Source: an uncultured Sutterella sp.
GTDB taxonomy: Bacteria > Pseudomonadota > Gammaproteobacteria > Burkholderiales > Burkholderiaceae_F
DNA length: 64,000 nucleotides
Direction of reading: 5' to 3'
Assembly: GCA_937943605.1 (NCBI GenBank)
Contig: CALEAW010000045.1
Location: 1 to 64,000, forward strand
The notes beneath the pieces are model-generated. The model saw only the letters and a program-made list of their open reading frames with translations, was not told the DNA's origin and ran no database searches. Below, in pieces: positions 7,734-17,887 of this stretch (the first letter of the stretch is position 1; each line of letters opens with the position of its first letter). The translations under genes and the position numbers were made by a program.

Positions 7734-9818
7734 ATGACCACATCGCCCCAACGCACCGAACAAGCCACCGGTGTCATCAAGCAAACCAAACTCGAGCCAC
7801 TCGCCGTGCGCCTCGAGAAGCTGGGGCTTGTCCGCGACTGGGACTTTGTGTTGCATTTGCCGCTTCGCTATGAAGACGAAACGCGCATTCTGCCCATTGG
7901 CTCGTTAACGACTGGAGCCTCCGTTCAAATCGAAGGCACAGTCACCGATCAGCGCTTTACGCGTACGAGCCGTGGCCAACAATTTATTGCCACCATTACT
8001 GACCAATCGGGCGAAATTACCGCTCGATTCATTCACTATTATCCGTCAGTCCAAAAGCAATTAGCCGTTGGGCAACGTGTTCGACTCTATGGTGAACCGC
8101 GTGAAGGCTTTTACGGGGGTTTAGAGTTTGTTCATCCCCGCATTAAGTCTGGTAAAACACTTGACGAAGCCCTGCCCCAAGCGCTCACACCGATCTATCC
8201 TGCTGGCGAAGGCATTCAGCAGCGTTGGTTACGTAAGCGTATTGACCGCGCGCTCTTAGACCTCGACATTGTCGACCCTGTACCCAAAGCCATCCTTGAG
8301 CGGTTTGGGTTACCTGGCTTACGCGAAGCCATCACGTATCTACACAACCCACCGTCCGACGCTGACGTTGCCGGGTTGCAAGAGCATACGTGTCCAGCCT
8401 GGCGTCGTTTGATTTTTGATGAACTCCTTGCGCAGCAAATCACGCTTCGTGAAATGCGTGCCATTGCAAGCCATCGTCATGCGCCTAAGCTTGATGCGAG
8501 CTCAAAGCCATTGACTGAACAATTTTTAAAGACACTCCCCTTTACGTTAACCCAAGCACAGGTTCGCGTCACCGCCGAAATTTCGGCTGATCTTATGACG
8601 GATCGCCCCATGCATCGCTTGGTGCAAGGGGACGTTGGGAGTGGCAAAACAATCGTCGCTGCCTTAGCAGCCTTACAAGCGATTGAATCAGGATACCAAG
8701 CGACGTTAATGGCGCCCACTGAAATTTTGGCTGAGCAGCACTTTAATAAGATTGCTGCTTGGCTCACGCCGCTCGGGATTCGAGTGACGTGGCTCACAGG
8801 ACGCCTCAAAGCGAGTGAAAAAACCAAAGCACTCGAAGAGATTACGTCAGGTCAAGCCCAACTTGTCATCGGAACCCACGCCATCATTCAAGATCGTGTC
8901 CAATTTCCCAAATTAGGGCTCGCGATCGTGGACGAACAGCACCGCTTTGGGGTCGCGCAACGCTTAGCGCTACGCACACAAAATAAGACGGATGTCGTTC
9001 CGCATTTATTAATGCTCTCGGCCACCCCGATTCCTCGAACGCTTGCGATGAGCTATTTGGCTGACTTGGATGTCTCAATCATTGATGAGTTGCCCCCAGG
9101 ACGCACCCCCGTCGTCACGAAGACCGTGCGTCTTGAGCGTAAAGACAATGTACTCTCTGTGGTATTAGGTTCTGTTGCTGAGGGTCATCAAGTCTATTGG
9201 GTTTGTCCTTTGATTGAAGAAAGCGACAAACTGGACCTGACGCCTGCGACTACCTGTCGCGATGAACTTCAAAGACGACTACCTAATCTCACCATTGGGC
9301 TTGTGCACGGTGCGATGCCACCCGCTGAAAAAGAAGCCGTGATGAGCGACTTCGTTAAGGGTATTACGCAAGTGCTAGTTGCGACCACTGTGATTGAAGT
9401 GGGTGTAGACGTTCCGAATGCGTCTTTGATGGTGATTGAGCACGCCGAACGTTTTGGTTTAGCGCAACTCCATCAGTTACGTGGGCGCGTGGGTCGTGGA
9501 GCCACTCAGAGTGCTTGTATTTTGCTCTTTGGTGAAGACATCACGCCAAATGGTTGGGAGCGACTCAAAATTCTTCGTGACTTTACGGATGGTTTTGAAA
9601 TTGCCCGACGCGATTTACAAATGCGAGGTCCAGGCGAATTCTTGGGTGAGCGTCAATCAGGGATGCCGCTACTAAAGTTTGCTGATCTAGATCGAGATGA
9701 AACCCTTTTAGCAAGTGCTCAGAAAGTCGCCACAGAATGGTTGCGAACAGATCGTGCACGTGCACTGACACATGCCAAGCGATGGTTTAACACCACGAGT
9801 GAATTCCTCGCTGCCTAA
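7734..9818 (+). CDS. recG: ATP-dependent DNA helicase RecG
   Basis: A branch-migrating helicase that remodels stalled replication forks and recombination intermediates. At 694 residues it has the family's usual length. An N-terminal wedge/OB domain (LPLRYEDETRILPI and the following 100 residues) precedes the helicase core with Walker A GDVGSGKTIVA, the DEQH box IVDEQHRFGV, the SATPIPRTLAM motif, and the C-terminal helicase motifs ATTVIEVGVDVPNASLMVIEHAERFGLAQLHQLRGRVGRG. It is followed 44 nt later by oxyR, a neighbour order known in Burkholderiales. Confidence 0.96.
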   Translation: MTTSPQRTEQATGVIKQTKLEPLAVRLEKLGLVRDWDFVLHLPLRYEDETRILPIGSLTTGASVQIEGTVTDQRFTRTSRGQQFIATITDQSGEITARFIHYYPSVQKQLAVGQRVRLYGEPREGFYGGLEFVHPRIKSGKTLDEALPQALTPIYPAGEGIQQRWLRKRIDRALLDLDIVDPVPKAILERFGLPGLREAITYLHNPPSDADVAGLQEHTCPAWRRLIFDELLAQQITLREMRAIASHRHAPKLDASSKPLTEQFLKTLPFTLTQAQVRVTAEISADLMTDRPMHRLVQGDVGSGKTIVAALAALQAIESGYQATLMAPTEILAEQHFNKIAAWLTPLGIRVTWLTGRLKASEKTKALEEITSGQAQLVIGTHAIIQDRVQFPKLGLAIVDEQHRFGVAQRLALRTQNKTDVVPHLLMLSATPIPRTLAMSYLADLDVSIIDELPPGRTPVVTKTVRLERKDNVLSVVLGSVAEGHQVYWVCPLIEESDKLDLTPATTCRDELQRRLPNLTIGLVHGAMPPAEKEAVMSDFVKGITQVLVATTVIEVGVDVPNASLMVIEHAERFGLAQLHQLRGRVGRGATQSACILLFGEDITPNGWERLKILRDFTDGFEIARRDLQMRGPGEFLGERQSGMPLLKFADLDRDETLLASAQKVATEWLRTDRARALTHAKRWFNTTSEFLAA

Positions 9819-9862
9819 TTTTTAAGTTTTTATACCCACCGATTCCAACAAGGAGCACTGCC

Positions 9863-10807
9863 ATGACGCTAACTGAATTGAAATATGTCATCGCCGTTGC
9901 ACGAGAAAAACACTTCGGACGCGCAGCTGAATCCTGCTTTGTCAGTCAGCCTTCGCTTTCTGTTGCTATTAAAAAACTCGAAGAAGAGTTAGGCGTAGCC
10001 ATTTTCGAGCGCCGTTCTCCTGATATTACCGTGACGCCCATTGGTGCTCAGATCATTGAACAAGCGCAAAAAGTGTTGGAAGAAAGCCGCCTCATTTCTG
10101 AAATTGCGTTGCGCGGTCAGGATCCATTGTCAGGTCCCTTACGTTTAGGCATGATTTATACGATCGCGCCCTACTTGATGCCAGACCTCATCGTTCAGAT
10201 GTCAAGTAAAGCCCCGAAGATGCCGCTTTATTTAGAGGAAACGTTCACGGCCGACCTCGTGGAACAGTTGCGCACGGGTTTTATTGACGCTGCCATCATG
10301 GCCGACACAGTGACCGATACGGGCTTTATGACGCAAGCGCTCTATCAAGAAAGTTTTGTCGTCGCGGTGCCCGCTCACCATCCCTGGGTGAACCGAAACT
10401 ACATTGGACCACAAGAATTGCGTGACCAGACGATGTTGCTTTTGGGTGCAGGTCACTGCTTCCGCGATCAAATCATTGGGATCTGTCCTGACCTTGTTCG
10501 TAGCAACATTGGCCTAGCTGACGTGCAGCGTACGGTTGAAGGCTCGAGCATTCAGACCATCTGTCACATGGTGGCTCAGGGGCTTGGCATCACGGTCTTG
10601 CCCGCTTCTTGCGTGCCCTTCCTTCGAAGCAACGTCAATAGCATCAAGACCATTCCGTTTAAGAGCCCGTCACCAAGCCGTCGCGTGATTTTGGCTTGGC
10701 GTAAGAGCTTTACGCGTATGCCTGCTATTGAAATGCTCGTGAAGGCCGTTCGTAATACGAACCTCAATGGTTGCTTCTACTTACAAGACGAACCTGTGGC
10801 GGACTAA
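9863..10807 (+). CDS. oxyR: Peroxide-sensing LysR-type regulator OxyR
   Basis: A transcription activator that senses hydrogen peroxide by disulfide formation. It is 314 residues long. The N-terminal winged helix-turn-helix begins MTLTELKYVIAVAREKHFGRAAESCFVSQPSLSVAIKKLEEELG. The C-terminal receiver domain holds the redox pair in GHCFRDQIIGIC. By codon count the two cysteines are residues 199 and 208, exactly as in E. coli OxyR, so the sensor chemistry should be intact. An AGGAG ribosome site precedes the ATG. Its presence in an anaerobe's genome fits defence against transient oxygen exposure. Target promoters cannot be assigned here. Confidence 0.94.
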   Translation: MTLTELKYVIAVAREKHFGRAAESCFVSQPSLSVAIKKLEEELGVAIFERRSPDITVTPIGAQIIEQAQKVLEESRLISEIALRGQDPLSGPLRLGMIYTIAPYLMPDLIVQMSSKAPKMPLYLEETFTADLVEQLRTGFIDAAIMADTVTDTGFMTQALYQESFVVAVPAHHPWVNRNYIGPQELRDQTMLLLGAGHCFRDQIIGICPDLVRSNIGLADVQRTVEGSSIQTICHMVAQGLGITVLPASCVPFLRSNVNSIKTIPFKSPSPSRRVILAWRKSFTRMPAIEMLVKAVRNTNLNGCFYLQDEPVAD

Positions 10808-10856
10808 CCGTACCCCTTTCGTCTTCAAACACCTTTGACACCACGGATACCGTCAT

Positions 10857-12095
10857 ATGACTACTGACGAAACCCCTCACCGTGAAGCGCCATTTGTTGA
10901 GCACCGCGACCACCACAAGGCGTCCAATCTGACGTCAATGCTTTCATTTAGTGAACGCATTGACCTCCTGATTCGCGTCGTTCTGGCCGTCGCGGTCTCG
11001 ATCGGTTGCTACTTCATTATTGAGCCCTTCTTAACGGCCATTGTGATCGCTGCCATTTTGGCTGTAGTCACCTGGCCTCTCTTTCAACGCGCCCGCGTCT
11101 CCATGGGAGGTAATACGACCTTTCCAGCCATTTTGATGGTGTTTTTGATCATCGTGGGCGTCCTGATTCCGACGAGCTTCTTGCTTGTTGCTATTGCTCA
11201 GCAAATCCCAAAGGCGGTCGCCATCGTTCGTGCATGGGTTTCAAGCGGCTTTACGATTCCGTCAGCCATTGCTGAGATCCCAAAGATTGGACCGTGGTTA
11301 CATGATCAATTGCTCTTTGCGATTGACCCGGCTTCGCTGTCGAGCACCCTTCAAAAGTTGCTCGAACCCATGTCCGCTTGGATTCTCAATACGGCGGTCA
11401 ATGTGAGTCAAGGTCTCTTGCAATTAGCCTTGGTGACTTTCATCGTCTTTTTCTTCTACCGAGACGGTGCTTGGTTTGCTGATCGCATCAAAATGCTCAT
11501 GCGTCGTGTGAGTGGTGAACTCTCCAACGAACTCACCAACATTTTGGTAAATACCACGCGATCGGTAGTCTTTGGCTTATTAGGGACGGCCTTAGGTCAA
11601 GGCATTGTGGCTGGTATTGGCTTTTGGATTGCCGGGGTGCCAGGCGTCCTCATGTTGAGCTTTATGGTCTTCGTGCTTTCGATCGTCCCAGTAGGCCCAC
11701 CCTTAATTTGGGGACCTGCTGCCATCTGGCTCTATTCTAATGGAGAACCCGGTATGGCCGCCTTTCTCGTGGTTTGGGGCACGTTGGCGATTTCAAGCGT
11801 CGATAACTTCTTAAAGCCCGTCCTCATTGCTCGAGGCTCTTCGTTACCGCTTGCGCTCATTTTCCTTGGCGTCTTTGGTGGCGTCATCGCCTTTGGATTC
11901 TTGGGGCTGATTTTGGGTCCGATTCTGCTTGCCATCGGTCTCTCGATGTTGCAGGCTTGGTTACGTAATCCGAACCTTGTCCGAAAACTGCAATCCCGCC
12001 AGAAACGAAGCAAAACCCCGTATCGTCTAAAAACTAAGGGTAATTCCTCAGAAGAAAAGGATACTCACCCCCATCCGACAGACGAAGAAAAATAA
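10857..12095 (+). CDS. AI-2E family (PerM-type) membrane permease
   Basis: An integral membrane protein of 412 residues in the AI-2E transporter family (formerly DUF20). Hydrophobic segments follow a cytoplasmic N-terminus of about 35 residues. Family-like stretches include VTFIVFFFYRDGAWF and the C-terminal VPVGPPLIWGPAAIWLYSNG and IARGSSLPLALIFLGVFGGVIAFGFLGLILGPILLA. The last 35 residues are charged and hydrophilic, ending in PHPTDEEK. The family exports autoinducer-2 or unrelated small solutes, or acts as a cation antiporter; the substrate here cannot be told. It lies 49 nt after oxyR and is followed by a terminator, so it ends this transcription unit. Confidence 0.85.
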   Translation: MTTDETPHREAPFVEHRDHHKASNLTSMLSFSERIDLLIRVVLAVAVSIGCYFIIEPFLTAIVIAAILAVVTWPLFQRARVSMGGNTTFPAILMVFLIIVGVLIPTSFLLVAIAQQIPKAVAIVRAWVSSGFTIPSAIAEIPKIGPWLHDQLLFAIDPASLSSTLQKLLEPMSAWILNTAVNVSQGLLQLALVTFIVFFFYRDGAWFADRIKMLMRRVSGELSNELTNILVNTTRSVVFGLLGTALGQGIVAGIGFWIAGVPGVLMLSFMVFVLSIVPVGPPLIWGPAAIWLYSNGEPGMAAFLVVWGTLAISSVDNFLKPVLIARGSSLPLALIFLGVFGGVIAFGFLGLILGPILLAIGLSMLQAWLRNPNLVRKLQSRQKRSKTPYRLKTKGNSSEEKDTHPHPTDEEK

Positions 12096-12107
12096 CGCTT
12101 ATTTATC

Positions 12108-12138
12108 AAGAGGTTGAAATTACTCAACCTCTTTTTTT
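12108..12138 (+). terminator. Intrinsic terminator after the AI-2E permease
   Basis: AAGAGGTTGA pairs with TCAACCTCTT around a short loop, and a run of T follows. It closes the ridA-recG-oxyR-permease unit. Confidence 0.88.
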
Positions 12139-12310
12139 ATAGCGTTCTGTTACAAGGTGTCACGCCATTGGCTTACGTAAAAACCTTCAGGCGTTCGCTA
12201 AATCTGTGAGGCATACTAGGTGTATTAAGACCTTAGAGTAGGGTGATGTGCCTACGTCACACGACTCTTAAAAATAAAAAGTATCCAACCGATGGATTAG
12301 GGAGTTTCCT

Positions 12311-13579
12311 ATGACCATGCTCAGCTGGGTTGCCATTGCCGTGATTTTTGCCACGGTGTGGGCCCTTATCAAACGTTATGAAACACGACTGGTGCTTATT
12401 GCTGCCGGCCTTTTCCTTTGCGTCATTAGCCTCACGCCGATGGCTGGTCTTAACGCCTTTGGCAAGTCAATGACCAACGGTTCTCTCATCATGGCTATTT
12501 GCGGCTCGATGGGTTTTGCTTTTACGGCCAAATACACGCAGTGTGACCGTTCCCTCGTTCACTATCTCGCTACCCCGATTCGTGGTCTCGGTATCTTCCT
12601 TATCCCGGTTTGCACGGCTTTGACCTTCTTTGTCAACATCGCCATTCCGTCTGCCGCTGGTTGTTCTGCTGCTGTCGGTTCGACGCTCATTCCGGTGATG
12701 CTCCGCGCTGGCATTAAACCCGCTGCCGCCGCTGCTGCCATTCTCGGTGGTACGATCGGTTCCTACCTCAGTCCGGGTACGTCCCACAACCCGTATGTGG
12801 CTAAGATGGCCAACATGGATGTGATGGACTTCATCGGCTTCCACATGCCCTACTCCTTGATGTGCGGTGCCATCCTCGTCGTTGGTATCCTCATCGTTGC
12901 GTTCCTCTTTGGTGACCACAAGGGTGACGCCAACGCTCAGGTTGACGAATCCAAGCTTCAGTCTCAAGACGACTTCCACCCGACGCCGCTGAAGGCTCTT
13001 ATCCCGCTCGTTCCGATCGTCATCCTCGTCGTGGGTAATCTCTGGATTCCCGAAATCAAGATGGGCGTTGCTCAGGCCATGTTGATCGGTGCGATCTGTG
13101 CCCTCGCTGTTGCTCGTGCCAACCCGCAGACCTTCACGAAGGAATTCTTCAACGGTATGGGTAGTGGCTATGCCAACGTGATGGGTATCATCATCGCCGC
13201 TGGTGTGTTCGCCGCTGGTCTTCGTTCTTCCGGTCTTATCGACTGCGCCATTGCTGCCCTTAAGGATTCCAACGAATTCGCACGTTGGGGCGCTTCCATT
13301 GGCCCATGGCTGATGGGGGTGATCACTGGTTCTGGTGACGCTGCTACCCTCGCCTTTAACGAAACGGTTACCCCGCATGCTCAGGAATTCGGTATGTCTA
13401 TCCATGGCTTGGGTGGTCTTGCCTTCCTTTGCGGTGCTCTCGGTCGTACGATGTCCCCGCTCGCTGGCGCCTGCATCTTGGTGTCCGGTATTGCGATGGT
13501 TAGCCCGATCGAAGTCATTAAGCGTACGGCACTTCCCTGCTTCGTCGCTGTGATTTGCTGCGCACTCTTGATGGTGTAA
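12311..13579 (+). CDS. dcuC: DcuC family C4-dicarboxylate transporter
   Basis: An inner-membrane carrier of 422 residues (E. coli DcuC 461), with about twelve hydrophobic segments. Members mainly export succinate during fermentation or fumarate respiration. It keeps FFVNIAIPSAAGCSAAVGSTLIPVMLRAGI, GGTIGSYLSPGTSHNPYVAKMA and the family hallmark GVITGSGDAATLAFNETVTPHA, followed by GALGRTMSPLAGACILVSGIA. A hydrophilic loop of about 30 residues splits the two halves. GGAG precedes the ATG. It stands alone between terminators. Together with dcuA it gives the organism at least two dicarboxylate carriers of different families, consistent with a fumarate/succinate-based metabolism. Confidence 0.88.
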   Translation: MTMLSWVAIAVIFATVWALIKRYETRLVLIAAGLFLCVISLTPMAGLNAFGKSMTNGSLIMAICGSMGFAFTAKYTQCDRSLVHYLATPIRGLGIFLIPVCTALTFFVNIAIPSAAGCSAAVGSTLIPVMLRAGIKPAAAAAAILGGTIGSYLSPGTSHNPYVAKMANMDVMDFIGFHMPYSLMCGAILVVGILIVAFLFGDHKGDANAQVDESKLQSQDDFHPTPLKALIPLVPIVILVVGNLWIPEIKMGVAQAMLIGAICALAVARANPQTFTKEFFNGMGSGYANVMGIIIAAGVFAAGLRSSGLIDCAIAALKDSNEFARWGASIGPWLMGVITGSGDAATLAFNETVTPHAQEFGMSIHGLGGLAFLCGALGRTMSPLAGACILVSGIAMVSPIEVIKRTALPCFVAVICCALLMV

Positions 13580-13602
13580 TCCTTCTTTAACGCACAACGA
13601 AA

Positions 13603-13682
13603 AGCCATTCTCCTTTCGTCCTTGAATCGAGAATGGCTCTACTAAAAAAGGTCGACTTCTGACGTGAAGCCGACCTTTTTGT
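13603..13682. terminator. Double hairpin, bidirectional terminator dcuC / orn
   Basis: A first perfect 10-bp stem (AGCCATTCTC at 13603, GAGAATGGCT ending 13638) is followed by a second, AAAAGGTCG-CTTC pairing with GAAG-CGACCTTTT (13644-13682). The second is flanked by A and T runs and so works on both strands, serving the convergent dcuC and orn genes. Confidence 0.82.
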
Positions 13683-13706
13683 TTGGGCTTGAATCGCGAC
13701 CGCGCC

Positions 13707-14276
13707 TTAGATCTTCATGATTGTTTCGCGGTAGTACTGCAACTCTTCGATACTATCTTCGATGTCGGAGAGCGCTTGGTGCTTCGTCGCCTTTTGAACA
13801 TTGCGAATATGTTCAGGTGCCCAGCGACGGGTCAACTCCTTTAAGGTAGACACATCTAGATAGCGATAATGGAAATACTTTTCTAAGTTCGGCAACCAAC
13901 GGGCCATAAAGCGGCGGTCCTGGCCAATGGTATTGCCACACATCGGGCTTTTGCCTTCGGGCACAAAACGACGGAAGGTTTCAATAAAGATTTGTTCGCA
14001 AGCTGCTTCGTCAATCGTACTTTCTTTGACACGACGAACGAGGCCAGAGCGCGTATGCGTATCGGTATTCCACTCATCCATGCCGTTAAGAATGTCGTCC
14101 GACTGATGAATGGCAACCACTGGGCCCTTATGCAAAATATTGAGATGCTTGTCGGTAATGATCGCTGCGACTTCAATCACACGATTGACTTCAGGCTGAA
14201 GCCCCGTCATTTCCATATCAATCCAAATCAGATTGTCGTCCGAGTAGGACGGATCTCGTTCAATAGTATTCGTCAT
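13707..14276 (-). CDS. orn: Oligoribonuclease
   Basis: A 3'-to-5' exoribonuclease of the DEDDh family that degrades di- and short oligoribonucleotides, including pGpG from cyclic-di-GMP breakdown. At 189 residues it is of normal length. Exo I is [10 protein letters not shown] (Asp and Glu metal ligands), Exo II contains [16 protein letters not shown], and Exo III is [14 protein letters not shown] with the catalytic His and Asp. The divergent neighbours are an M48 peptidase and rsgA, an order familiar from Burkholderiales. Confidence 0.95.
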   Translation of the reverse strand: MTNTIERDPSYSDDNLIWIDMEMTGLQPEVNRVIEVAAIITDKHLNILHKGPVVAIHQSDDILNGMDEWNTDTHTRSGLVRRVKESTIDEAACEQIFIETFRRFVPEGKSPMCGNTIGQDRRFMARWLPNLEKYFHYRYLDVSTLKELTRRWAPEHIRNVQKATKHQALSDIEDSIEELQYYRETIMKI

Positions 14277-14401
14277 GCGTTCTATTCACTAAAGTTCGTT
14301 TAAGGGCCATGTCTCCTTAGGCTTGGACTATCCGCACCTAAAGATGATCAGCCATAATATAAGGATTATCGTCTTTTTATGTTTGATTCGTACACTCACA
14401 C

Positions 14402-15733
14402 ATGATCTCCGTTTCTGCGAGTCTGATTGAACACACATTTTTGAGTATCCTCGTCCTCTATGTGACGCTCGAATGTGCGCTCACCATCATGCAAACACAC
14501 GCGGCCGAAAGAGCCTGCGTGTCTGTCCCACGCGGGTTCGAATCAAAGCTCTCGTTAGCTGCCGTCCGTAAAGCCGCGGACTATACAGGTGAGCTTGCCC
14601 AAGCCAACTTACTCTTAACGGTGATGGGCGCCGCCTTTGCTCTTTTCATGACCTATGGCAATGGGCTTAACCTACTGACGATTTTCACTGAGACGCTTTT
14701 GGGACCAAGCATTCTTTCGCAATGGGTGCTTTTGAGCGCCATCGTGCTTTTAATGATGCTCATCGAACTCCCTTTTGGTTGGTGGGCTAGGTTTCGTGTC
14801 AAAGAGCGTTATGGCTATATGAGAGAACCACGCATCCATTGGCTCAAGCGTACGCTCGCTGAAGCCCTATGGGGATGGGCCCTCTTTATGCCTTTTACGG
14901 CCTTTTTTTTGGTACTCTTTGAATACGTCGGTCAACGTTGGTGGCTCGTTGCCTGGGGATTATGGTGCATTTATTTGATTTGGCGTTGGCTTTTCGCGCG
15001 CGTTGAAGGCATCTTTTGGGCACGGCGGTCACACCCCTTTAATCAACCCGAGACTGTCGAAAAAGTACGTGATCTTTTGGAAACCCATGGCCTCGTCATG
15101 ACTGACATGATCGTGATGACACGACCTGCCTCTTGGGACCACAGCAATGTGGTGCTTGCTGGTTGGGGGCGTCAACGTCGCGTGGTCGTCTTTGCGCACG
15201 TCGCCAGACTCCTTGCTGAAGACGAACTCCTTGCCATCGTGGCTCACGAAATTGGGCACATTCGTCATCGGCATGCCTTTGTGCGCTTATTTATTCATGC
15301 AACACTCTCTTTTGCATGTTGTGCCTTGGCGGGTTGGGGTGCCACTCAAGACCTCTTTTTTGAGGGATTCAACTATTCACCCATGTTGACGTCACACCAT
15401 AGTGGGACGCATGCGGGCTACGTCTTAGCGTTAGCATTGGTGACTTTTCCAGTACTCCTTTACCCGGTGAGCCCCTTAGTGAATTTTTTCTCACGTCTTT
15501 TGCAGTATGACGCGGACCGTTATGCGGCGCGTGCAGTTGGCCGTCACGCGATGATGCGCGCCTTGGTGCGTTTACATCGTGATTATTCAACTTCACTCAC
15601 ACCGTCACGGCTTTATTCACTTTTTCACTATCGTCGACCTCATGCAGGGATGCGCGTCGCAAGCCTTCTCAACTACAAAGGCTTGACGCCCGATGACGTA
15701 CAATCAACCCACACAGTGACCACATCACCCTAA
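14402..15733 (+). CDS. M48 family (Ste24-like) membrane metallopeptidase
   Basis: A zinc-dependent membrane protease of 443 residues. The N-terminal half carries several membrane segments, followed by the catalytic domain with HEIGH at residues 282-286 (HExxH zinc motif) within LLAIVAHEIGHIRHRHAF. The third ligand region is probably FSRLLQYDADRYAARAVG, in which the second zinc-binding glutamate typical of M48 appears as QYDADR, an aspartate at the usual position. The motif RFRVKERYGYMREP upstream is Ste24-like. It lies 13 nt before rsgA on the same strand. Its probable role, by family, is membrane protein quality control; the substrate is unknown. Confidence 0.85.
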   Translation: MISVSASLIEHTFLSILVLYVTLECALTIMQTHAAERACVSVPRGFESKLSLAAVRKAADYTGELAQANLLLTVMGAAFALFMTYGNGLNLLTIFTETLLGPSILSQWVLLSAIVLLMMLIELPFGWWARFRVKERYGYMREPRIHWLKRTLAEALWGWALFMPFTAFFLVLFEYVGQRWWLVAWGLWCIYLIWRWLFARVEGIFWARRSHPFNQPETVEKVRDLLETHGLVMTDMIVMTRPASWDHSNVVLAGWGRQRRVVVFAHVARLLAEDELLAIVAHEIGHIRHRHAFVRLFIHATLSFACCALAGWGATQDLFFEGFNYSPMLTSHHSGTHAGYVLALALVTFPVLLYPVSPLVNFFSRLLQYDADRYAARAVGRHAMMRALVRLHRDYSTSLTPSRLYSLFHYRRPHAGMRVASLLNYKGLTPDDVQSTHTVTTSP

Positions 15734-15746
15734 CCACGGAATTTTC

Positions 15747-16706
15747 ATGGCTTCTAAAAAACCTTCGCGTAAAGCGAGCAAATCCGATCGTCAAGTTGTG
15801 ACTGGACCTCTTTTGTCGGGGCGCGTCACGGCCGGCCACGGTCGACACTACTTTGTGACCTTAGAGGACGGTACGCTTCTTGAGGCCCATCGCCGTGGTA
15901 AAAAAGGAGACGTTGTCGTAGGCGACATCGTGCATTGCACGGAGCCCGTCTCTGGGGTATCGGCCATTGAAAGCATTGAAGATCGCCGCAATCTGCTTTA
16001 TCGCTCCGACGAATGGCGCATCAAGTCGCTCGCTTCAAATATCGACCTCGTCTGTATTGTTTTTGCATCTCGCCCAACCTTTAACCCGTGGTTTATTTGG
16101 AAGGCATTACTGGCCGCCCATCAGGCTGGCATTCCTGCGCTCGTCATTCGTAATAAGGATGAACTCGAAGAAGGTGCAGAAGACGCAGAAATCGCGTGCC
16201 AACTCCTTGAACACATTGGGCACGACGTCATCAGCGTGTCGGCGCAAGCGCGCCCTGAAGAAACCCGACAACGTTTGATCGAACGCCTCTCAGGACGCGC
16301 GAGTTTGCTCGTTGGTCAATCTGGCATGGGTAAATCGACCATCTTGAATCTTTTGGTGCCACACGCGCAAGCAGCTACCCGAGAATTCTCAGAAGCCCTC
16401 AACTTAGGTAAACAAACGACCACAGCCGCCCGTTGGTATAGTGCAGCTGATGACGATTGGCAGGGTGCCGTCATTGACACCCCGGGCTTTCAGGAGTTTG
16501 GGCTAGCTCACTTGTCACTCAACGACATTTTGCGCGCCATGCCTGATATTGCTGAACACGTGGACGGGTGCCGCTTCTTTAATTGTCGTCATCTTGAAGA
16601 ACCCGGTTGCTCGGTCAAAGCGGCGGTCGAAGAAGGTTACATCTCTGAAGCGCGTTACGAGTTTTATCGTTCGCTCGCCGTGCACGCAGATACGCTACCT
16701 CTTTAG
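15747..16706 (+). CDS. rsgA: Ribosome small subunit-dependent GTPase RsgA
   Basis: A late 30S assembly factor, 319 residues. It has the OB-fold (GRVTAGHGRHYFVTLEDG) first, then a circularly permuted GTPase domain in the order G4 (VIRNKDEL), G1 (GQSGMGKST) and G3 (DTPGFQEFGL). The C-terminal zinc knuckle CRFFNCRHLEEPGCSV holds three cysteines and a histidine. G4 is NKDE where NKxD is usual, followed by residues that complete the motif. The product is cytosolic and acts on the maturing decoding centre. It lies close behind the M48 gene and 71 nt before moaA. Confidence 0.95.
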   Translation: MASKKPSRKASKSDRQVVTGPLLSGRVTAGHGRHYFVTLEDGTLLEAHRRGKKGDVVVGDIVHCTEPVSGVSAIESIEDRRNLLYRSDEWRIKSLASNIDLVCIVFASRPTFNPWFIWKALLAAHQAGIPALVIRNKDELEEGAEDAEIACQLLEHIGHDVISVSAQARPEETRQRLIERLSGRASLLVGQSGMGKSTILNLLVPHAQAATREFSEALNLGKQTTTAARWYSAADDDWQGAVIDTPGFQEFGLAHLSLNDILRAMPDIAEHVDGCRFFNCRHLEEPGCSVKAAVEEGYISEARYEFYRSLAVHADTLPL

Positions 16707-16777
16707 GCGTAATGATCGACGCTCGCAATTCCTATAGAATGATTTTTCGGTCTTTCCTTTTTAAGTCCTGAGATCTC

Positions 16778-17887
16778 ATGAGTAATAACGAACGCGTCAT
16801 CCCTATTACGACCAATCCGATTCGGAGTCTTCCGATTCCGCAAACGGGGGCTATCCGTCGTCAACACGATCATTGGGCTGACCAACGTCAACGCCCACTC
16901 AGAGACTTGCGCATTTCAGTAACGGACCACTGTAATTTTCGGTGCCGTTACTGTATGCCCAAGGAAAAATTCAAGGACGCTCGATCCTTCTTGGCGCACA
17001 CCGAGCTACTCACCTTTGACGAAATCACGCGTTTAGCCCGACTGTTTGTCGCCAATGGCGTTGAAAAACTACGTCTCACCGGAGGCGAACCGCTTTTGCG
17101 TAAAGGGATTGAATACCTCATCGCCGAATTACGACAGCTTCAAACCCCAGACGGTCGCCCGATCGACATTGCGCTTACCACCAACGGCACACTCTTAAAG
17201 AAGAAAGCCCAGGCACTCATGGATGCCGGTCTCGACCGTGTCACGGTGTCGCTTGATGCCATGGACGAAGCAATCTTTCAAGGCTTTAATGACGTTGGCT
17301 TCCCTGCGGCCAAAGTTCTTGAAAGCATTGACTATGCAGCTAACCTTGGCTTCAAGGTCAAAGTCAACACGGTTGTGAAGCGTGGCATCAACGAAGCCGA
17401 AGTTCTCAAGATTTGCGAACGCTTTCGCCACACAGGTATCATTCCCCGCTTTATCGAATATATGGACGTCGGCACCTCGAACGGTTGGCGTATGACTGAC
17501 GTTGTGCCATCGGCTGAACTCGTTGACCTTATTCGAACCCGTTGGGATGTCGAACCCATTGGTGCCAACTACCCCGGCGAAACAGCGAGCCGTTGGCGTT
17601 ATGTCGATGGCGGCGGCGAATTTGGTTGCATCTCGTCAGTGACCCAGGCCTTCTGTGGAGACTGTTCACGTGCCCGTCTCAGTATGGATGGTCGTCTTTA
17701 TCTTTGTCTATTTGCTACCGAAGGCTATGACATTCGTACGATGCTCCGTGGTGGTGCGACCGACTGGGAAATCGAAGAAGCCTTGGGTCGCATTTGGACC
17801 GCACGCAATGACCATTACTCAGAACTCCGTAGTCTTGGATTAGCGCCAGAACGCGCCAAGATTGAAATGAGTTACATCGGCGGTTAG
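16778..17887 (+). CDS. moaA: GTP 3',8-cyclase MoaA
   Basis: A radical-SAM enzyme that carries out the first step of molybdenum cofactor synthesis together with MoaC. It has 369 residues, slightly long because of an N-terminal extension of about 45 residues before [20 protein letters not shown]. This stretch holds the radical-SAM CxxxCxxC cluster. The C-terminal second cluster is in [27 protein letters not shown]. The protein ends in the double glycine YIGG, needed in this family for activity. Other cofactor genes (mobB, moeA, moaD, moaE) are in a separate operon at 24-26 kb; moaC, moaB and mobA are not in the window. Confidence 0.95.
   Translation: MSNNERVIPITTNPIRSLPIPQTGAIRRQHDHWADQRQRPLRDLRISVTDHCNFRCRYCMPKEKFKDARSFLAHTELLTFDEITRLARLFVANGVEKLRLTGGEPLLRKGIEYLIAELRQLQTPDGRPIDIALTTNGTLLKKKAQALMDAGLDRVTVSLDAMDEAIFQGFNDVGFPAAKVLESIDYAANLGFKVKVNTVVKRGINEAEVLKICERFRHTGIIPRFIEYMDVGTSNGWRMTDVVPSAELVDLIRTRWDVEPIGANYPGETASRWRYVDGGGEFGCISSVTQAFCGDCSRARLSMDGRLYLCLFATEGYDIRTMLRGGATDWEIEEALGRIWTARNDHYSELRSLGLAPERAKIEMSYIGG

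Noticed and set aside
12210..12222. GCATACTA in the dcuC upstream region as a stray CRISPR repeat or scaRNA-like element
   Set aside because: Only eight bases match the repeat core, which is expected by chance in 64 kb.
12467..13597. 376-codon minus-strand open frame opposite dcuC
   Set aside because: Antisense shadow; hydrophilic and repetitive, with no domain.
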